The notes: generated by a model not told the origin, from the letters alone. 64,000 nt of DNA from Natronobeatus ordinarius (GCF_024362485.1 NZ_CP101456.1:3596001-3660000); one strand, 5' to 3'. Shown: positions 27,359-36,399, numbered from the stretch's first letter. Program-made: numbers and translations.

Positions 27359-28162
27359 ATGATGCGACGTAGAACACTTCTCGGCACCGTCGGCGCGGCG
27401 ATACCCGTTACCGTCGCCGGCTGTACAGGTAGCGGTGACGATTCTGCTGATCAGCCAACTAATGGCGACGACACTGGTTCGGAGCCGGGTGACGATGCAG
27501 ACGATAGCAGTACCGGCGATGACACCGACCCAGGTGAAGATGATCTGGTTGGTGAAGGAGAACTCACGACGCTCGAGTCGATCACGACGGTCGACGACCG
27601 GTACGATCCCGATTCACACTCGTTCTCTGGAAGCGGTGGCGAGACAACCGACTACTTCGACCTTCGGGATTCGATCACGGTGTTCATCGCCGAACACGAC
27701 GGACAGGGTCAATTCGGTCCAAAGTTGATCGACGAGACGGGCCTGCGAGAGTTCCGGCCGATCTTAGAACACGATCCGTTCGAAGGGGCCGCGGCTATCG
27801 GTACGCCCGCGGACCCCTACTACCTCGACATCGTCGCCGATGGCGACTGGTCGATCGAACTCGCCCAGCCGGAGTCACTCGCCGACGCGATTCACCAGCT
27901 CCCCGTCGAGGCACACGGCGAGGGCTACGACGTCGTTGGTCCCGTCCAGATCACCGGCACCGCGACGGTGCGGGGCCAACACGAAGACGAAGGTACCTTC
28001 GGTGTCGAGATCCTCGACGAAGAAGGGCGAGGCGAACACGGTCAACTCATCCCGGTCTTCAACGAAGTGGGTCCGTTCGACGGAGAGGAGCACATCGAGA
28101 TCGACGCCGTTTGCTGGGTTCACGTCCAGGCCGACAGTTCGTGGACGATCGAGATTGAGTGA
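27359..28162 (+). CDS. Tat-exported lipoprotein, unknown function
   Basis: 267 residues. The signal peptide has twin arginines (MMRRRTLLGTVG) and a lipobox VAGC at about residues 18-21, so it is exported folded and lipid-anchored. A highly acidic linker (about 23-70, rich in Asp, Gly, Ser) is typical of haloarchaeal surface lipoproteins. Then come two similar beta-domains, about 85-170 and 185-267, each with a DGxW/SSW-IE ending (GDWSIEL; SSWTIEIE), suggesting an internal duplication. Ligand unknown. Confidence 0.75.
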   Translation: MMRRRTLLGTVGAAIPVTVAGCTGSGDDSADQPTNGDDTGSEPGDDADDSSTGDDTDPGEDDLVGEGELTTLESITTVDDRYDPDSHSFSGSGGETTDYFDLRDSITVFIAEHDGQGQFGPKLIDETGLREFRPILEHDPFEGAAAIGTPADPYYLDIVADGDWSIELAQPESLADAIHQLPVEAHGEGYDVVGPVQITGTATVRGQHEDEGTFGVEILDEEGRGEHGQLIPVFNEVGPFDGEEHIEIDAVCWVHVQADSSWTIEIE

Positions 28163-28232
28163 ATTCGAAGATGAAAACCGAGGCGTAGACCGATCAACGA
28201 ATTGCTGAGGTGTTGGCAAGCTACCACTACGA

Positions 28233-28273
28233 GTTACCCCACACCGATTTCTCTTTCAACTTTGTGGGGTAAC
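28233..28273. repeat. inverted repeat GTTACCCCACA...TGTGGGGTAAC, copy 1
   Basis: Two perfect 11-bp arms at 28233-28243 and 28263-28273. It is placed exactly at the stop codon of the TFB gene and downstream of the lipoprotein gene. The same arms, 10 bp, recur at 31581-31622. It could be a bidirectional terminator or a site boundary; there is no T-run. Confidence 0.6.
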
Positions 28274-29214
28274 TACTGCTGATCTTCGAGGACCTCGCAC
28301 AAACAGTCACGGTGTGCTCGAATCGTCGCCGTCGACGTGTTTGCACTGTCCGCGACCTCTTGCTGTGAGAGCCCGTATCCGAACTCGTGGCTGGCTCGGT
28401 ATAGACAGGTTGCAGCGAATCCTCGAGGATGGCGTCCACTTGTGATCCCAGCCTCTTCTGCGAGCGTTGCTAACTCGAGTGCTCGGTGTCGAACCTCATC
28501 TAGAACTTCGAGTGTGGCTGCGAGTTGCGGGAGGAAATCCTGTGGCCGTGGAATCGTTGTTGGAAGCTCGAGTTCGGTGTTCATTGCCGAGTACGCACAC
28601 TCGAGGTCTGTCCGTGAGCACGTCGCCAGCTGACTGACCTCCTCGAGGGTCCGGCCGAGTCCGTTGCATCGACACACTGCGTATACGCTCGCTGCTGCAA
28701 CCCCCTCAAGCGATCGTCCCTGACAGAGGTCCTCTCCTTGGGCACGCCGAAAGAGCAGACACGCCTGTTCGCACAGCGACTCCGGTAACTCGAGCGCACT
28801 GACGATCCGACGGATTTGCCCAAGACTGTATCCAAGGTTTCGTTCACGCTTCGAGCGCCACTGACTGCGGCGATGCTCCCGCCGAAGGCGGTTGAGTTGA
28901 CTACGCTTTCGTCCAGGGAGTGTGTTCCCTTGCCCGTCTTTCTTCCATCCGATCTCAGTCGACAGTCCACGGTCGTGTCGGCCTGCTGTGAGCGGAGTAC
29001 CTGTTCGGCTCTGGCTCGAGTTCTCAGGTGAATCGAACCACTCAGGCCCGTAATCGAGGAGGTCTTCATCGACGATCAAGCCACACTCTCGACAGCGTGT
29101 TTCGTGGTTCGCTGGGAGTAGGTCTCCACTGCACTCGGGGCACGACGTCGTCGACCGCGTTGGTTGCTCTGCCTCTCGAGTGAAGCGACTGCTGAATGTC
29201 TCGTTTGTAGCCAT
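28273..29214 (-). CDS. tfb: transcription initiation factor IIB (TFB), divergent paralogue
   Basis: 313 residues from the ATG at 29214; an in-frame extension upstream is not TFB-like. Zinc ribbon CPECSGDLL...CRECG, linker GTPLTAGRHDRGLSTEIGWK, cyclin repeats from about 115. The second-repeat HTH ends SQQEVADSANTSTATIRAHR. Compared with the TFB at 14395 the first repeat has unusual Cys residues (ESLCEQACLLF; YAVCRCNGLG) and lower similarity, marking a fast-evolving accessory TFB. Confidence 0.9.
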   Translation of the reverse strand: MATNETFSSRFTREAEQPTRSTTSCPECSGDLLPANHETRCRECGLIVDEDLLDYGPEWFDSPENSSQSRTGTPLTAGRHDRGLSTEIGWKKDGQGNTLPGRKRSQLNRLRREHRRSQWRSKRERNLGYSLGQIRRIVSALELPESLCEQACLLFRRAQGEDLCQGRSLEGVAAASVYAVCRCNGLGRTLEEVSQLATCSRTDLECAYSAMNTELELPTTIPRPQDFLPQLAATLEVLDEVRHRALELATLAEEAGITSGRHPRGFAATCLYRASHEFGYGLSQQEVADSANTSTATIRAHRDCLCEVLEDQQ

Positions 29215-29365
29215 CTTGCTCCGACGAGGCAAGTGTCTGTTCGCCCCGTCACCTCTTTCGGGGCTACAAAACACTCTGTCGACGGCTTTCAAGACTCACT
29301 CATTGATCTGTTGGGATCTTCCCCAACACAGTTATGGTGCTGGCTCCCTTCCCAACACCTAGTGG

Positions 29366-29680
29366 ATGGGCCAAGAACTCACACATCGGTATACGCATGT
29401 TGAATCCGGATTGGTTGAGAATGTCGTCATTCGACGGACGACTGACACAGATGCGTACCCATCCGGGTGGAAGTATACGCTCCACCTTGGAACGCTAGAG
29501 GATCTGACGCTCATCCGATACGACAACGCTCACGAGGATACGAAAGGCCACGAACTCCACACCGCTACAGGGGACACAGATGTTGAGTTCCCTGGGATGG
29601 AAGCGTTACTCGCCGAGTTCTGGGCCAACGCAGATGAATACTGGGACGCCGTCGACGGCGGTCCAACTCGACCCTACTGA
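29366..29680 (+). CDS. TumE-family (DUF6516) toxin candidate
   Basis: 104 residues. The core is WKYTLHLGTLEDLTLIRYDN followed by the His cluster AHEDTKGHELHTATGD, as in DUF6516/TumE proteins, which pair with HTH antitoxins. The toxin activity of this family is unproven for most members. The downstream HTH gene starts 22 bases after the stop, so the two are probably co-transcribed. It lies divergently from the TFB gene. Confidence 0.7.
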   Translation: MGQELTHRYTHVESGLVENVVIRRTTDTDAYPSGWKYTLHLGTLEDLTLIRYDNAHEDTKGHELHTATGDTDVEFPGMEALLAEFWANADEYWDAVDGGPTRPY

Positions 29681-29702
29681 TAAACAACCAGCACCCCACA
29701 TC

Positions 29703-30119
29703 ATGACCACGCTACACATCACAGTCGGCGATCGAGAACAGCTTCGTGAGGACACACTGCAGTTCGTTGCGGATGCAGAAGAAGGACTCGCAGGTGAGGG
29801 CGATGAACGGTCGATCCTCCAGTTTGGAACCTATGACGACCTCGTTGCAAATCTTACACCGCTTCGTCTCGAGTTGATTCAGGCAATTGCAGAACAGAAC
29901 CCGACGAGTATGCGTGAGGCTGCCCGCCTCGTCGATCGTGACGTCTCCGACGTTCACTCGGATCTCAAGCAACTCGAGGTTCTCGGCATCCTTTCGCTTG
30001 AAGAGGGTGGACCTGGGGGAGCGATGCAACCAGTCGTTCCCTTCGACCGAATCGAGATGCATATCGACTATCCGCTGCTCAAGGATCGTGATGCTGACAG
30101 TGCTCCTGCAAGTGCCTAA
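29703..30119 (+). CDS. HTH DNA-binding protein (HVO_A0114-like), antitoxin candidate
   Basis: 138 residues. A winged helix occupies about residues 45-105: TPLRLELIQAIAEQNPTSMR, EAARLVDRDVSDVHSDLKQL, EVLGILSLEEGG. This is the HVO_A0114-type domain found next to TumE-like genes. Likely role: autorepressor and antitoxin of the upstream protein. From 30120 to 30350 I see no gene. Confidence 0.75.
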   Translation: MTTLHITVGDREQLREDTLQFVADAEEGLAGEGDERSILQFGTYDDLVANLTPLRLELIQAIAEQNPTSMREAARLVDRDVSDVHSDLKQLEVLGILSLEEGGPGGAMQPVVPFDRIEMHIDYPLLKDRDADSAPASA

Positions 30120-30350
30120 TTAGACCAAAATTCAGATTGAGTTGTGATGTGATCGACTCAACCTCGAAGCATTGCAACCGATTCGCTGACCTCCCGAGAT
30201 TGAGTTCTTCGTCAAAGTAGCGCCTTCTCAAGATCCACATCATGGGAGACATACGCCGCAAGAAGCCAGATGTAGCAGTCTAACCGGCAGAAAAATCACT
30301 GTCCGTATTGAGCGTGGTCGAGATGTGTATTGCGCTCTTGTCCCGTAAGA

Positions 30351-30821
30351 TCATCGTATAGTCCGTGTGTTGGTGAGTAGCTGGCGATGGTGCTCGTTTT
30401 CCTCCCAATAAGTGATCACCTTTCGTCGATCCCGTACCTCCTCTGGAGTGACCTCTTCTTCGAGTGACGCCTTGAGCTCCTGCAGCGAATCGACATCGTA
30501 TTCGCGCTTCCATGTTGCAATCTCCGATGCGATTTCCTCGATCTCGTCTCGAAGCTCGTCTTTCGTATTCTCGACGACAAGCTCTTGGATATGGTCGAGG
30601 TACGCTCGCATTGGATCGATCTTGTAGTGCGTATCGCCGTCTATCTCGACGGTCGTAAGCCGGCCTGCATCAGTGAGATACTCGAGTTGGGACTTCGCCG
30701 TTTCCCAGGATCCAACTTCTGCTTGCTCTTTGATCCAGTTGACCGATCTCGGCTCACGGAGTGTGAGGGCAACGGCTTCGATCCGGTCCCGAGCAGTCAT
30801 CGTTTCAGTCCAATCGTCCAC
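30351..30821 (-). CDS. haloarchaeal HTH protein (DUF7342-like)
   Basis: 156 residues from a GTG; an ATG seven codons in (MTARDRIEAVALTL) is an alternative. The N-terminal winged helix is REPRSVNWIKEQAEVGSWET, AKSQLEYLTDAGRLTTVEID. A long charged helix (about 80-140: ELVVENTKDELRDEIEEIAS) follows and probably dimerises. Families like this are numerous in haloarchaeal accessory DNA; the DUF number is from memory. Target unknown. Confidence 0.65.
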   Translation of the reverse strand: MDDWTETMTARDRIEAVALTLREPRSVNWIKEQAEVGSWETAKSQLEYLTDAGRLTTVEIDGDTHYKIDPMRAYLDHIQELVVENTKDELRDEIEEIASEIATWKREYDVDSLQELKASLEEEVTPEEVRDRRKVITYWEENEHHRQLLTNTRTIR

Positions 30822-30894
30822 GGTATTAGGAGTGGGTATGGGGTCTACGCACTTTTAGCTTGAGAGTGGTTCGTACCATCCGAGAAGCAGGACT

Positions 30895-31458
30895 TTAGCG
30901 AATGAAGGTCCCGTCCGGAGCCGGGATGAGTCCTGTGCGGATCTCGAGGTCGACACGGCGAAGATGTTTGCAACCACCGTCTGGTTGGCGCTGTTCGAAA
31001 TCTGGGCAGGTGCACGTCTTCTTTTCGACGTCGACTACGTACGTGCTCCCGCTTTCACTAAAGACATCGTAGACGGGTCCTTGTTGGCCAAATCGAACGT
31101 CCATATCTTCGGTGAGTGCACGGCGGGTTCGTGGCTCGTCGATTGAGTACCCGCCCGCCTCGAGTGCAGTGGGTGGCTGTGGATCCTCACAGGGAGTAGA
31201 GAATTCGTTGCGGTGATTGCGTTCTTGTCCACATTTTCTGCAGCGCCAGTAGCGTGTGCAGTATTCGTACCCTTCTGTAAGTTCGACCTCGTACGGTGAT
31301 GGCGCTGCGCCGGGCAGCCACTCGTCAATGGCCACGAGTTCATGGCCGTGTAGGCGGGCAACGTCACCTGGGTAGCTGCGGTCCCGGTCGCTCGTAGCTG
31401 TCTGTTTGGGTTGATCGTCTTGATGCGGCTCGCTCTGAAGTGGTTGATCCGTACTCAT
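30895..31458 (-). CDS. SWIM zinc-finger protein
   Basis: 187 residues. The C-terminal SWIM motif is KTCTCPDFEQRQPDGGCKHL (CxC ... CxH, residues about 148-168), a small zinc domain used for DNA or protein binding. A second possible metal site is CRKCGQERNHRNEFSTPC in the middle. The N-terminus is acidic and disordered. Stand-alone SWIM proteins of this kind are frequent on haloarchaeal plasmids. A fragment of a close copy lies at 20094-20222. Confidence 0.8.
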   Translation of the reverse strand: MSTDQPLQSEPHQDDQPKQTATSDRDRSYPGDVARLHGHELVAIDEWLPGAAPSPYEVELTEGYEYCTRYWRCRKCGQERNHRNEFSTPCEDPQPPTALEAGGYSIDEPRTRRALTEDMDVRFGQQGPVYDVFSESGSTYVVDVEKKTCTCPDFEQRQPDGGCKHLRRVDLEIRTGLIPAPDGTFIR

Positions 31459-31580
31459 CTGTGATCTCGAGGCACACTACGTTGCGCCTCGAGCCTCTCA
31501 GGCGCACAAAAAACGACACGGGGCGTTTGCTATCGAAGTCCAGTTCCGAAAAGAGTGGTTCTGTTCTGAACGAGCTAAGA

Positions 31581-31622
31581 GTTACCCCACAAAATCCATC
31601 TCACAGAAACTCGTGGGGTAAC
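31581..31622. repeat. inverted repeat GTTACCCCAC...GTGGGGTAAC, copy 2
   Basis: Arms at 31581-31590 and 31613-31622 with a 22-base spacer. The arms are identical to the first ten bases of copy 1 (28233-28273), while the spacers differ. It lies upstream of the SWIM gene. The two copies bracket the TFB, TumE/HTH, HTH and SWIM genes. Confidence 0.6.
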
Positions 31623-31703
31623 GGAACTGAAAGTCCAAACAGCTAGGAAATGTTTGAATGGTTAGTGTATGTCGGACTATGAGTAAAATTCCATGACGCG
31701 TTT

Positions 31704-32015
31704 CTACATTTCAATCACTGCGTCGTTGTCGTCCTCCAAATCGAAGAGGAGCTCGAATGCGGGGTGTTTGAAAAGAATCTCGTTACAGGATTTACACCGA
31801 GTGAATAATGGTCGTGTACCACTCCAATAGTCTGTTCGCTTAATTACCGTCTCCTCGTGCTTTCCGTAGTGTCCACCGTTCACCTCGAAGTGGTCGAATT
31901 CGTGGCTGCCACATTCTGGACATGATTCGCTAAGACCGTGCCAATCATCTCGATCGATACCAGTTATTTCTGACTCTTTACCATCTTCGTCTGTCATTCT
32001 TATTCGGATTACCAT
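31704..32015 (-). CDS. small zinc-ribbon protein
   Basis: About 103 residues from ATG at 32015. Two Cys pairs: ESCPECGSHEFDHFEV and TRCKSCNEILF, forming one zinc ribbon with a His-rich middle (NGGHYGKHEETVI). Acidic C-terminal tail. Family unknown; likely a nucleic-acid or protein-binding accessory factor. Other starts at 31997 and 32057 are possible. Nothing is seen in 32016-32116. Confidence 0.6.
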   Translation of the reverse strand: MVIRIRMTDEDGKESEITGIDRDDWHGLSESCPECGSHEFDHFEVNGGHYGKHEETVIKRTDYWSGTRPLFTRCKSCNEILFKHPAFELLFDLEDDNDAVIEM

Positions 32016-32116
32016 CGAGAGACGCCTCCACCAACTGGTGGCGTAAAAAACTACCACGAGCGGGGTGTGTCAAGGTTAGATCGTCGCATTTTCGAGAGCG
32101 ACGAAAGCTGTGAGCC

Positions 32117-33519
32117 CATCCGTCTTTAGCTAAGCGAAGAACCGCATGACAGCGGCGGCTTATCGGTGGCACTTTTCGGAAGGAATGAGGAGGCTTCAGC
32201 TATGCACACAGAACCCTCCTCACGTCATATTGAACGTCATCTCACTAACCTCCTTCCCTCTGAAGCGCTCGAAGACCACGCTGATGCCGTCGGCGTGGTC
32301 GAGCGCGAGGGGAAGCTTCAGATCCCGCCACTTGTCTGGTCGTTCGCGTTCGGCTTCGCCGCAGGCGAAAGCCGAACACTTGCGGCCTTTAGACGCACCT
32401 ACAACTCCACTGCTGACGAGTCGCTCTCACCGGGAGGCTTCTACCAGCGGTTGACTCCGACGCTCGCAGAGTACCTCCGCGACCTCGTCGAATACGGGTT
32501 CGACGAGGTCGCTGTCCCTCACACCGTCTCTGATGAGCTCGACCGCTTTAGGGACGTGATGATTGCTGATGGAACCGTCCTGCGGTTGCACGAGTTGCTC
32601 TCTGAAGCGTACAAAGCACGTCACGAGGAGCAGGCTGGAGCGAAGCTCCACCTGCTCCACAACGTCACTGACCAGACAGTCGAACACTTCAACGTCACAG
32701 ACGAGAAAACGCACGACAGCACGTTGTTTAACACAGGATCGTGGCTGGAAGGACGGCTAGCGATCTTCGACCTCGCCTATTTCAAGTACCGGCGGTTCGC
32801 GTTGATCGACGAGAACGACGGCTACTTTGTGAGCCGACTGAAAAAGAGCGCGAACCCGGTTGTAACGGAGGAATTACGGGAATGGCGCGGCCGCGCCATT
32901 CCCTTGGAAGGCGAGAAGATCTTCGACATCGTGGATGACCTCTCCCGGAAGTACATCGACGTGGAAGTCGAGGTTGAGTTTGACCGACGAGAGTACGCGG
33001 GCACGCAGTCACGTGATACGAAACGGTTCCGCGTCGTCGGCGTCCGCAACGAGGACGCCGACGACTACCATCTGTACATCACGAACCTTTCTCGGGAAGA
33101 GTTTCTCCCGGCCGATCTAGCGACGATCTACCGATGTAGATGGGAAGTAGAGCTGTTGTTCCGTGAACTGAAGACGCAGTACGAACTGGACGAGTTCGAC
33201 ACGACGAAGAAGCACATCGTAGAGATTCTGCTGTACGCAGCGTTGTTATCCTTGGTCGTGAGTCGTGATTTACTCGGTCTGGTCATAGAGCACGCTGATG
33301 ATGGGATCGTGTTTCCGCCGGAACGCTGGGCGGCGACCTTTCGGTCGCACGCCCAGCTCATCCTCCGCGAACTGAGAGAGTATCTCGCCTACTCACCGCC
33401 GCCACTGCTACAACGACTGATCGAAGACGCTCAGAAGATCCACAAGCAACGACCAATCCTGCAAGAACACCTCGCTACTACCATCCAACCGGCTGCTGAG
33501 GCTTAGCTAAAGACCAATG
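32117..33519. mobile_element. IS4-family insertion sequence (ISH8-like)
   Basis: Inverted repeats CATCCGTCTTTAGCTAAGC at 32117-32135 and GCTTAGCTAAAGACCAATG at 33501-33519 match in 17 of 19 positions. One long transposase gene fills the element. I see no target duplication. The ISH8 resemblance is from memory. Confidence 0.8.
32202..33506 (+). CDS. IS4-family transposase
   Basis: 434 residues from ATG 32202 (an in-frame ATG 36 bases upstream is less likely). DDE: Asp in DVMIADGTVLRLHELL, Asp in GRLAIFDLAYFKYRRF, and the YREK-type motif IYRCRWEVELLFRELKTQYE. N-terminal region PPLVWSFAFGFAAGESRTLA is typical of the haloarchaeal IS4 group. The stop lies within the right inverted repeat. It appears intact. 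Confidence 0.88.
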   Translation: MHTEPSSRHIERHLTNLLPSEALEDHADAVGVVEREGKLQIPPLVWSFAFGFAAGESRTLAAFRRTYNSTADESLSPGGFYQRLTPTLAEYLRDLVEYGFDEVAVPHTVSDELDRFRDVMIADGTVLRLHELLSEAYKARHEEQAGAKLHLLHNVTDQTVEHFNVTDEKTHDSTLFNTGSWLEGRLAIFDLAYFKYRRFALIDENDGYFVSRLKKSANPVVTEELREWRGRAIPLEGEKIFDIVDDLSRKYIDVEVEVEFDRREYAGTQSRDTKRFRVVGVRNEDADDYHLYITNLSREEFLPADLATIYRCRWEVELLFRELKTQYELDEFDTTKKHIVEILLYAALLSLVVSRDLLGLVIEHADDGIVFPPERWAATFRSHAQLILRELREYLAYSPPPLLQRLIEDAQKIHKQRPILQEHLATTIQPAAEA

Positions 33520-33640
33520 TCTTCTCGGGTAAGGACGAAAGTTCTCCTTCCAATGACTGGCTGGCGGATCCGTAATTCGGGTGACTCTCAATATATAGTA
33601 ACCGTTAGAATTTTCCGCCCAGATATTGTTACTGTAGTCA

Positions 33641-34165
33641 ATGGACCATCTCGACGAGATCTCCGTCGAAGAACTCCAAGACGCTCTCGACAGGGTTGAG
33701 GAGAACAAGCCGACACAGCGGTTACTAGCGGCGATCGCGTACAAAAACGGCGTTACGCAGACCGAACTTGCAGAGTGGCACGACACCGGTCGAAGAACGA
33801 TCTACAGCTGGCTCATGCGACTCGATACGGACGAACCGTTTGAGCAAGCCGTTTCTGATGCTCACCGCTCCGGAAGAAACCGGAAGCTCTCAGAAACACA
33901 GCAGGAAGAATTCGAACAAACCGTTCACGAACCTCCCAAGGAAGTCGGGATCGACGCGCCGGCGTGGACGCCGGCGCTCGTCCAGCAATATCTTGAGGAA
34001 ACCTACGATGTCGAGTACTCAATCCCGAGCTGCCGGCGGTTACTCAAAGAAGCGGGATTGAGCTATCAAAAACCACGCCGTACAGCCGCCGAATCTGATG
34101 CTGACGAGCAAGAAACCTTCCGCGAAGAGTTCAAAAAAAGCGGCGGGAGATGGACGCCACAGTAG
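33641..34165 (+). CDS. IS630-type transposase, DNA-binding half (orfA), copy B
   Basis: 174 residues, identical in translation to copy A orfA, with the same HTH segments. It overlaps orfB by 16 bases, with the A7 run at 34133-34139 as the presumed slippage point. Confidence 0.85.
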   Translation: MDHLDEISVEELQDALDRVEENKPTQRLLAAIAYKNGVTQTELAEWHDTGRRTIYSWLMRLDTDEPFEQAVSDAHRSGRNRKLSETQQEEFEQTVHEPPKEVGIDAPAWTPALVQQYLEETYDVEYSIPSCRRLLKEAGLSYQKPRRTAAESDADEQETFREEFKKSGGRWTPQ

Positions 34166-34641
34166 TCTGTATCGATCAGACCAAGAAATCCGTGCAAGTC
34201 GAGCCGCGTGCCGCGTGGTTTCCTCGCGGCACGCGGCCGGCCGTCGAATTATCCGGCCAACGCGACTGGACGTGCCTGTTGGGCGCGATCACCGAAGACG
34301 GTGATCGCTTTTTCGCTCGATTCGAAGAGTACGTAACCGCCGAACACGCCAAACATTTCATTCTTGCATTATGCGAAGAATTTGCAGATGATTTGCTCAT
34401 CGTGCTGGATGGAGCGTCGTATTTCCAGGCGTCGGCCGTCACGGACCTGGCGGCCCGTGACGACCTCGACTTCGTCACGTTACCGGCGTACTCGCCAGAG
34501 CTCAATCCTGTCGAGGAGTGCTGGAGACAACTCCAAGCCGCTCTCAGCAACCGTTTCTTTGAGTCACTCGACGATCTTACAACGGCGATTGATACAGCTC
34601 TTGACCAGATCTCTATACCAAAAGTGAGCAATTATTTCTAA
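34150..34641 (+). CDS. IS630-type transposase, catalytic half (orfB), copy B
   Basis: 163 residues, identical in translation to copy A orfB, with DDE residues in VVCIDQTKKSV, LLIVLDGASYFQ and SPELNPVEECWRQL. Both copies intact and identical points to recent transposition or duplication. Confidence 0.85.
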   Translation: MDATVVCIDQTKKSVQVEPRAAWFPRGTRPAVELSGQRDWTCLLGAITEDGDRFFARFEEYVTAEHAKHFILALCEEFADDLLIVLDGASYFQASAVTDLAARDDLDFVTLPAYSPELNPVEECWRQLQAALSNRFFESLDDLTTAIDTALDQISIPKVSNYF

Positions 34642-34653
34642 TTTTTACTATAG

Positions 34654-34983
34654 CTTCCCAACGCCGCGTCTGTCGATTCCCGTCGCCGACTCACCATCGA
34701 ACGTCATCGCGATCGTGTCGGGGACCTCCGCGAATGCCGCGGAATTGAGCAAGGCATTTGTTCCCCGTTCGATCGCGTCGTCCCGAAACGCCACGTCGGC
34801 GTCGATTTGGATGAGACGATTAATATCGCCCGGTACCGTCCCGGTTGTGAGCCCTTTCGCACCGGGGGTGTCGTCCCCCTGGAGGTCCGATCTGTTGAGT
34901 ACGCAACCTCCGACGACGCCAGCCCCTGCCACTGCAGCGCCTGCTTTTAGTACGTTGCGTCTGGAAGTCAAAGACAAGTCCAT
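34654..34983 (-). pseudogene. Tat lipoprotein gene cut by the IS630-type element
   Basis: 110 codons remain from ATG 34983: twin-arginine signal LTSRRNVLKAGAAVAGAG, lipobox GGC, then LTTGTVPGDINRLIQIDADV and DTIAMTFDGESATGIDRRG. The frame reaches the IS border after GVGKL and ends in IS sequence. The missing C-terminal part is not found elsewhere in the window. Function unknown. Confidence 0.7.
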
Positions 34984-35055
34984 TATTATCAACCACTATT
35001 GTGTACTCTAGGTAATTAGTTAATCCTATTCACATTCCGTCCTGTCGTGTAAATA

Positions 35056-36252
35056 CTAAAAGCATGTCAAATATGTGAAACTGTGTTCGTCAGATTGACT
35101 ACCTTGCCAATTACCAAATAGCTGCACGCCCCATTCCAGTTCAACGTCGATCTCGAGTGCAGTCATACCCAGGGGGTCGTGCCAGTCACTACAGTCCCAG
35201 TCCCAGGCTGAAACACTCCCCACTTCAAATACAGCGTTATTCGTCGCAGAATGTGCCTCTGGATCTATGTCTAATTGATGTTCGGAATAGCCACTCGCCT
35301 TTGATGTCGCGTCTATCAATTCGGCACCGCTCATCGATACCGAGCTAGAGTATCCGATCGTGAGACTAGGATTACTACTGAGGCCAACCCCGATCTGTGC
35401 ACCTCGAGTTCTACTTATGTCCTCGATCTGTCCTTCAGGGTCAGTACCCTGTATGAGGTCGGATGTATCGATTTCGTTCAACGCTTGATCCCAGTTGTGA
35501 TATACCGTAGCCCCCTTGTTTCTCCATCCGGTATACAGAGCATTTCCGTCGCAACAGTAGTCGTCTAGACCGTCGTTGCAAAGTTGCCTTCCTGGCTCCA
35601 TCCGAACTTTAGATCTCGCACCAATCCTATTATCAGAAGAACTCTTTCTGACACTATTTGTGAATTCTACCTTACCCGTATACTCCGCACACTTATTACT
35701 TTCAAAGCTAAGATATGTGTCAGTGGATCCGAAGAAACTCCATTCATCCCAGTCGATGTCCCAGTCAAACTCACTATCTGTGGAGACATCAATTTCCGAA
35801 TCATCTTTTGATTCGGCCACATTCATGAGCATTTCATTAGCTTTTTCGTGTAGAGATTCGACCGTTTCAGCTTTGTTAGCGCTAACATCTGATTTGGTAC
35901 TACCGACAAATTACTCTCTAGGCTTCCCGCCCTCACCAGTTAAGATATTGTATGCTACAATATCCACTTCGGAAAGGGTTTCTTTCAGGTCGATACGAGC
36001 ATATTCGTTCGATGCGATTTCTTGTTGAACAGCGAAGTCTTCCCGTACCTTTTTGATCTTTTCATTGGGAACTGGATTTTTGAATGATCCTCGAAGTACT
36101 TCATAGTTCTCAGATAATTCTTCCGGTAATTGTGGCCTTCGTTCACTTTCATCAGCGGTTGCGCTACTAACAAAGGCAACTGGAATTGTACTCCCGCCAA
36201 TTGCTTTCAATACTTTTCGCCGGTTTTCATCATGGTCATTGGTATCGACCAT
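35056..36252 (-). pseudogene. exported protein gene with a single in-frame stop
   Basis: The first part (36252 to 35911) has a Tat-like signal (NRRKVLKAIGGSTIPVAFVS) and ends LTGEGGKPRE at TAA (35911-35913). The same frame continues without a gap: FVGSTKSDVSANKAETVESL, HEKANEMLMNVAESKDD, and on to a stop at 35056. Together this is 398 codons of one secreted protein with Asp/Ser-rich and Cys-containing regions (KCAEYTG, CNDGLDDYCCDG). The second part alone has an ATG (35832) but no signal. More AT-rich than the core. Family unknown. Confidence 0.65.
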
Positions 36253-36399
36253 AGGAAATTGTTATGGAGAAAATGTATAAATCTTTTCACTCATTCAGAA
36301 ATTGGGACGATATACGATTTTAATACTACGCTAATATTTTACTACCAAAACACGATATTCAATTGATTGAACAACATACGGCAAAAGGGGCACTGTCTA
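36253..36399. other. AT-rich intergenic stretch
   Basis: Promoter side of the exported-protein gene; AT-rich with no repeat or frame I can support. Confidence 0.4.

Larger units (their letters stand above)
33594..34653. mobile_element. IS630-type element, copy B
   Basis: Same ends and the same two proteins as copy A (16976-18034), opposite orientation, bordered by TA. It inserted in, or recombined with, the lipoprotein gene on its right, which is cut at 34653. The left flank is a 74-bp stretch following the IS4 element. Confidence 0.85.
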
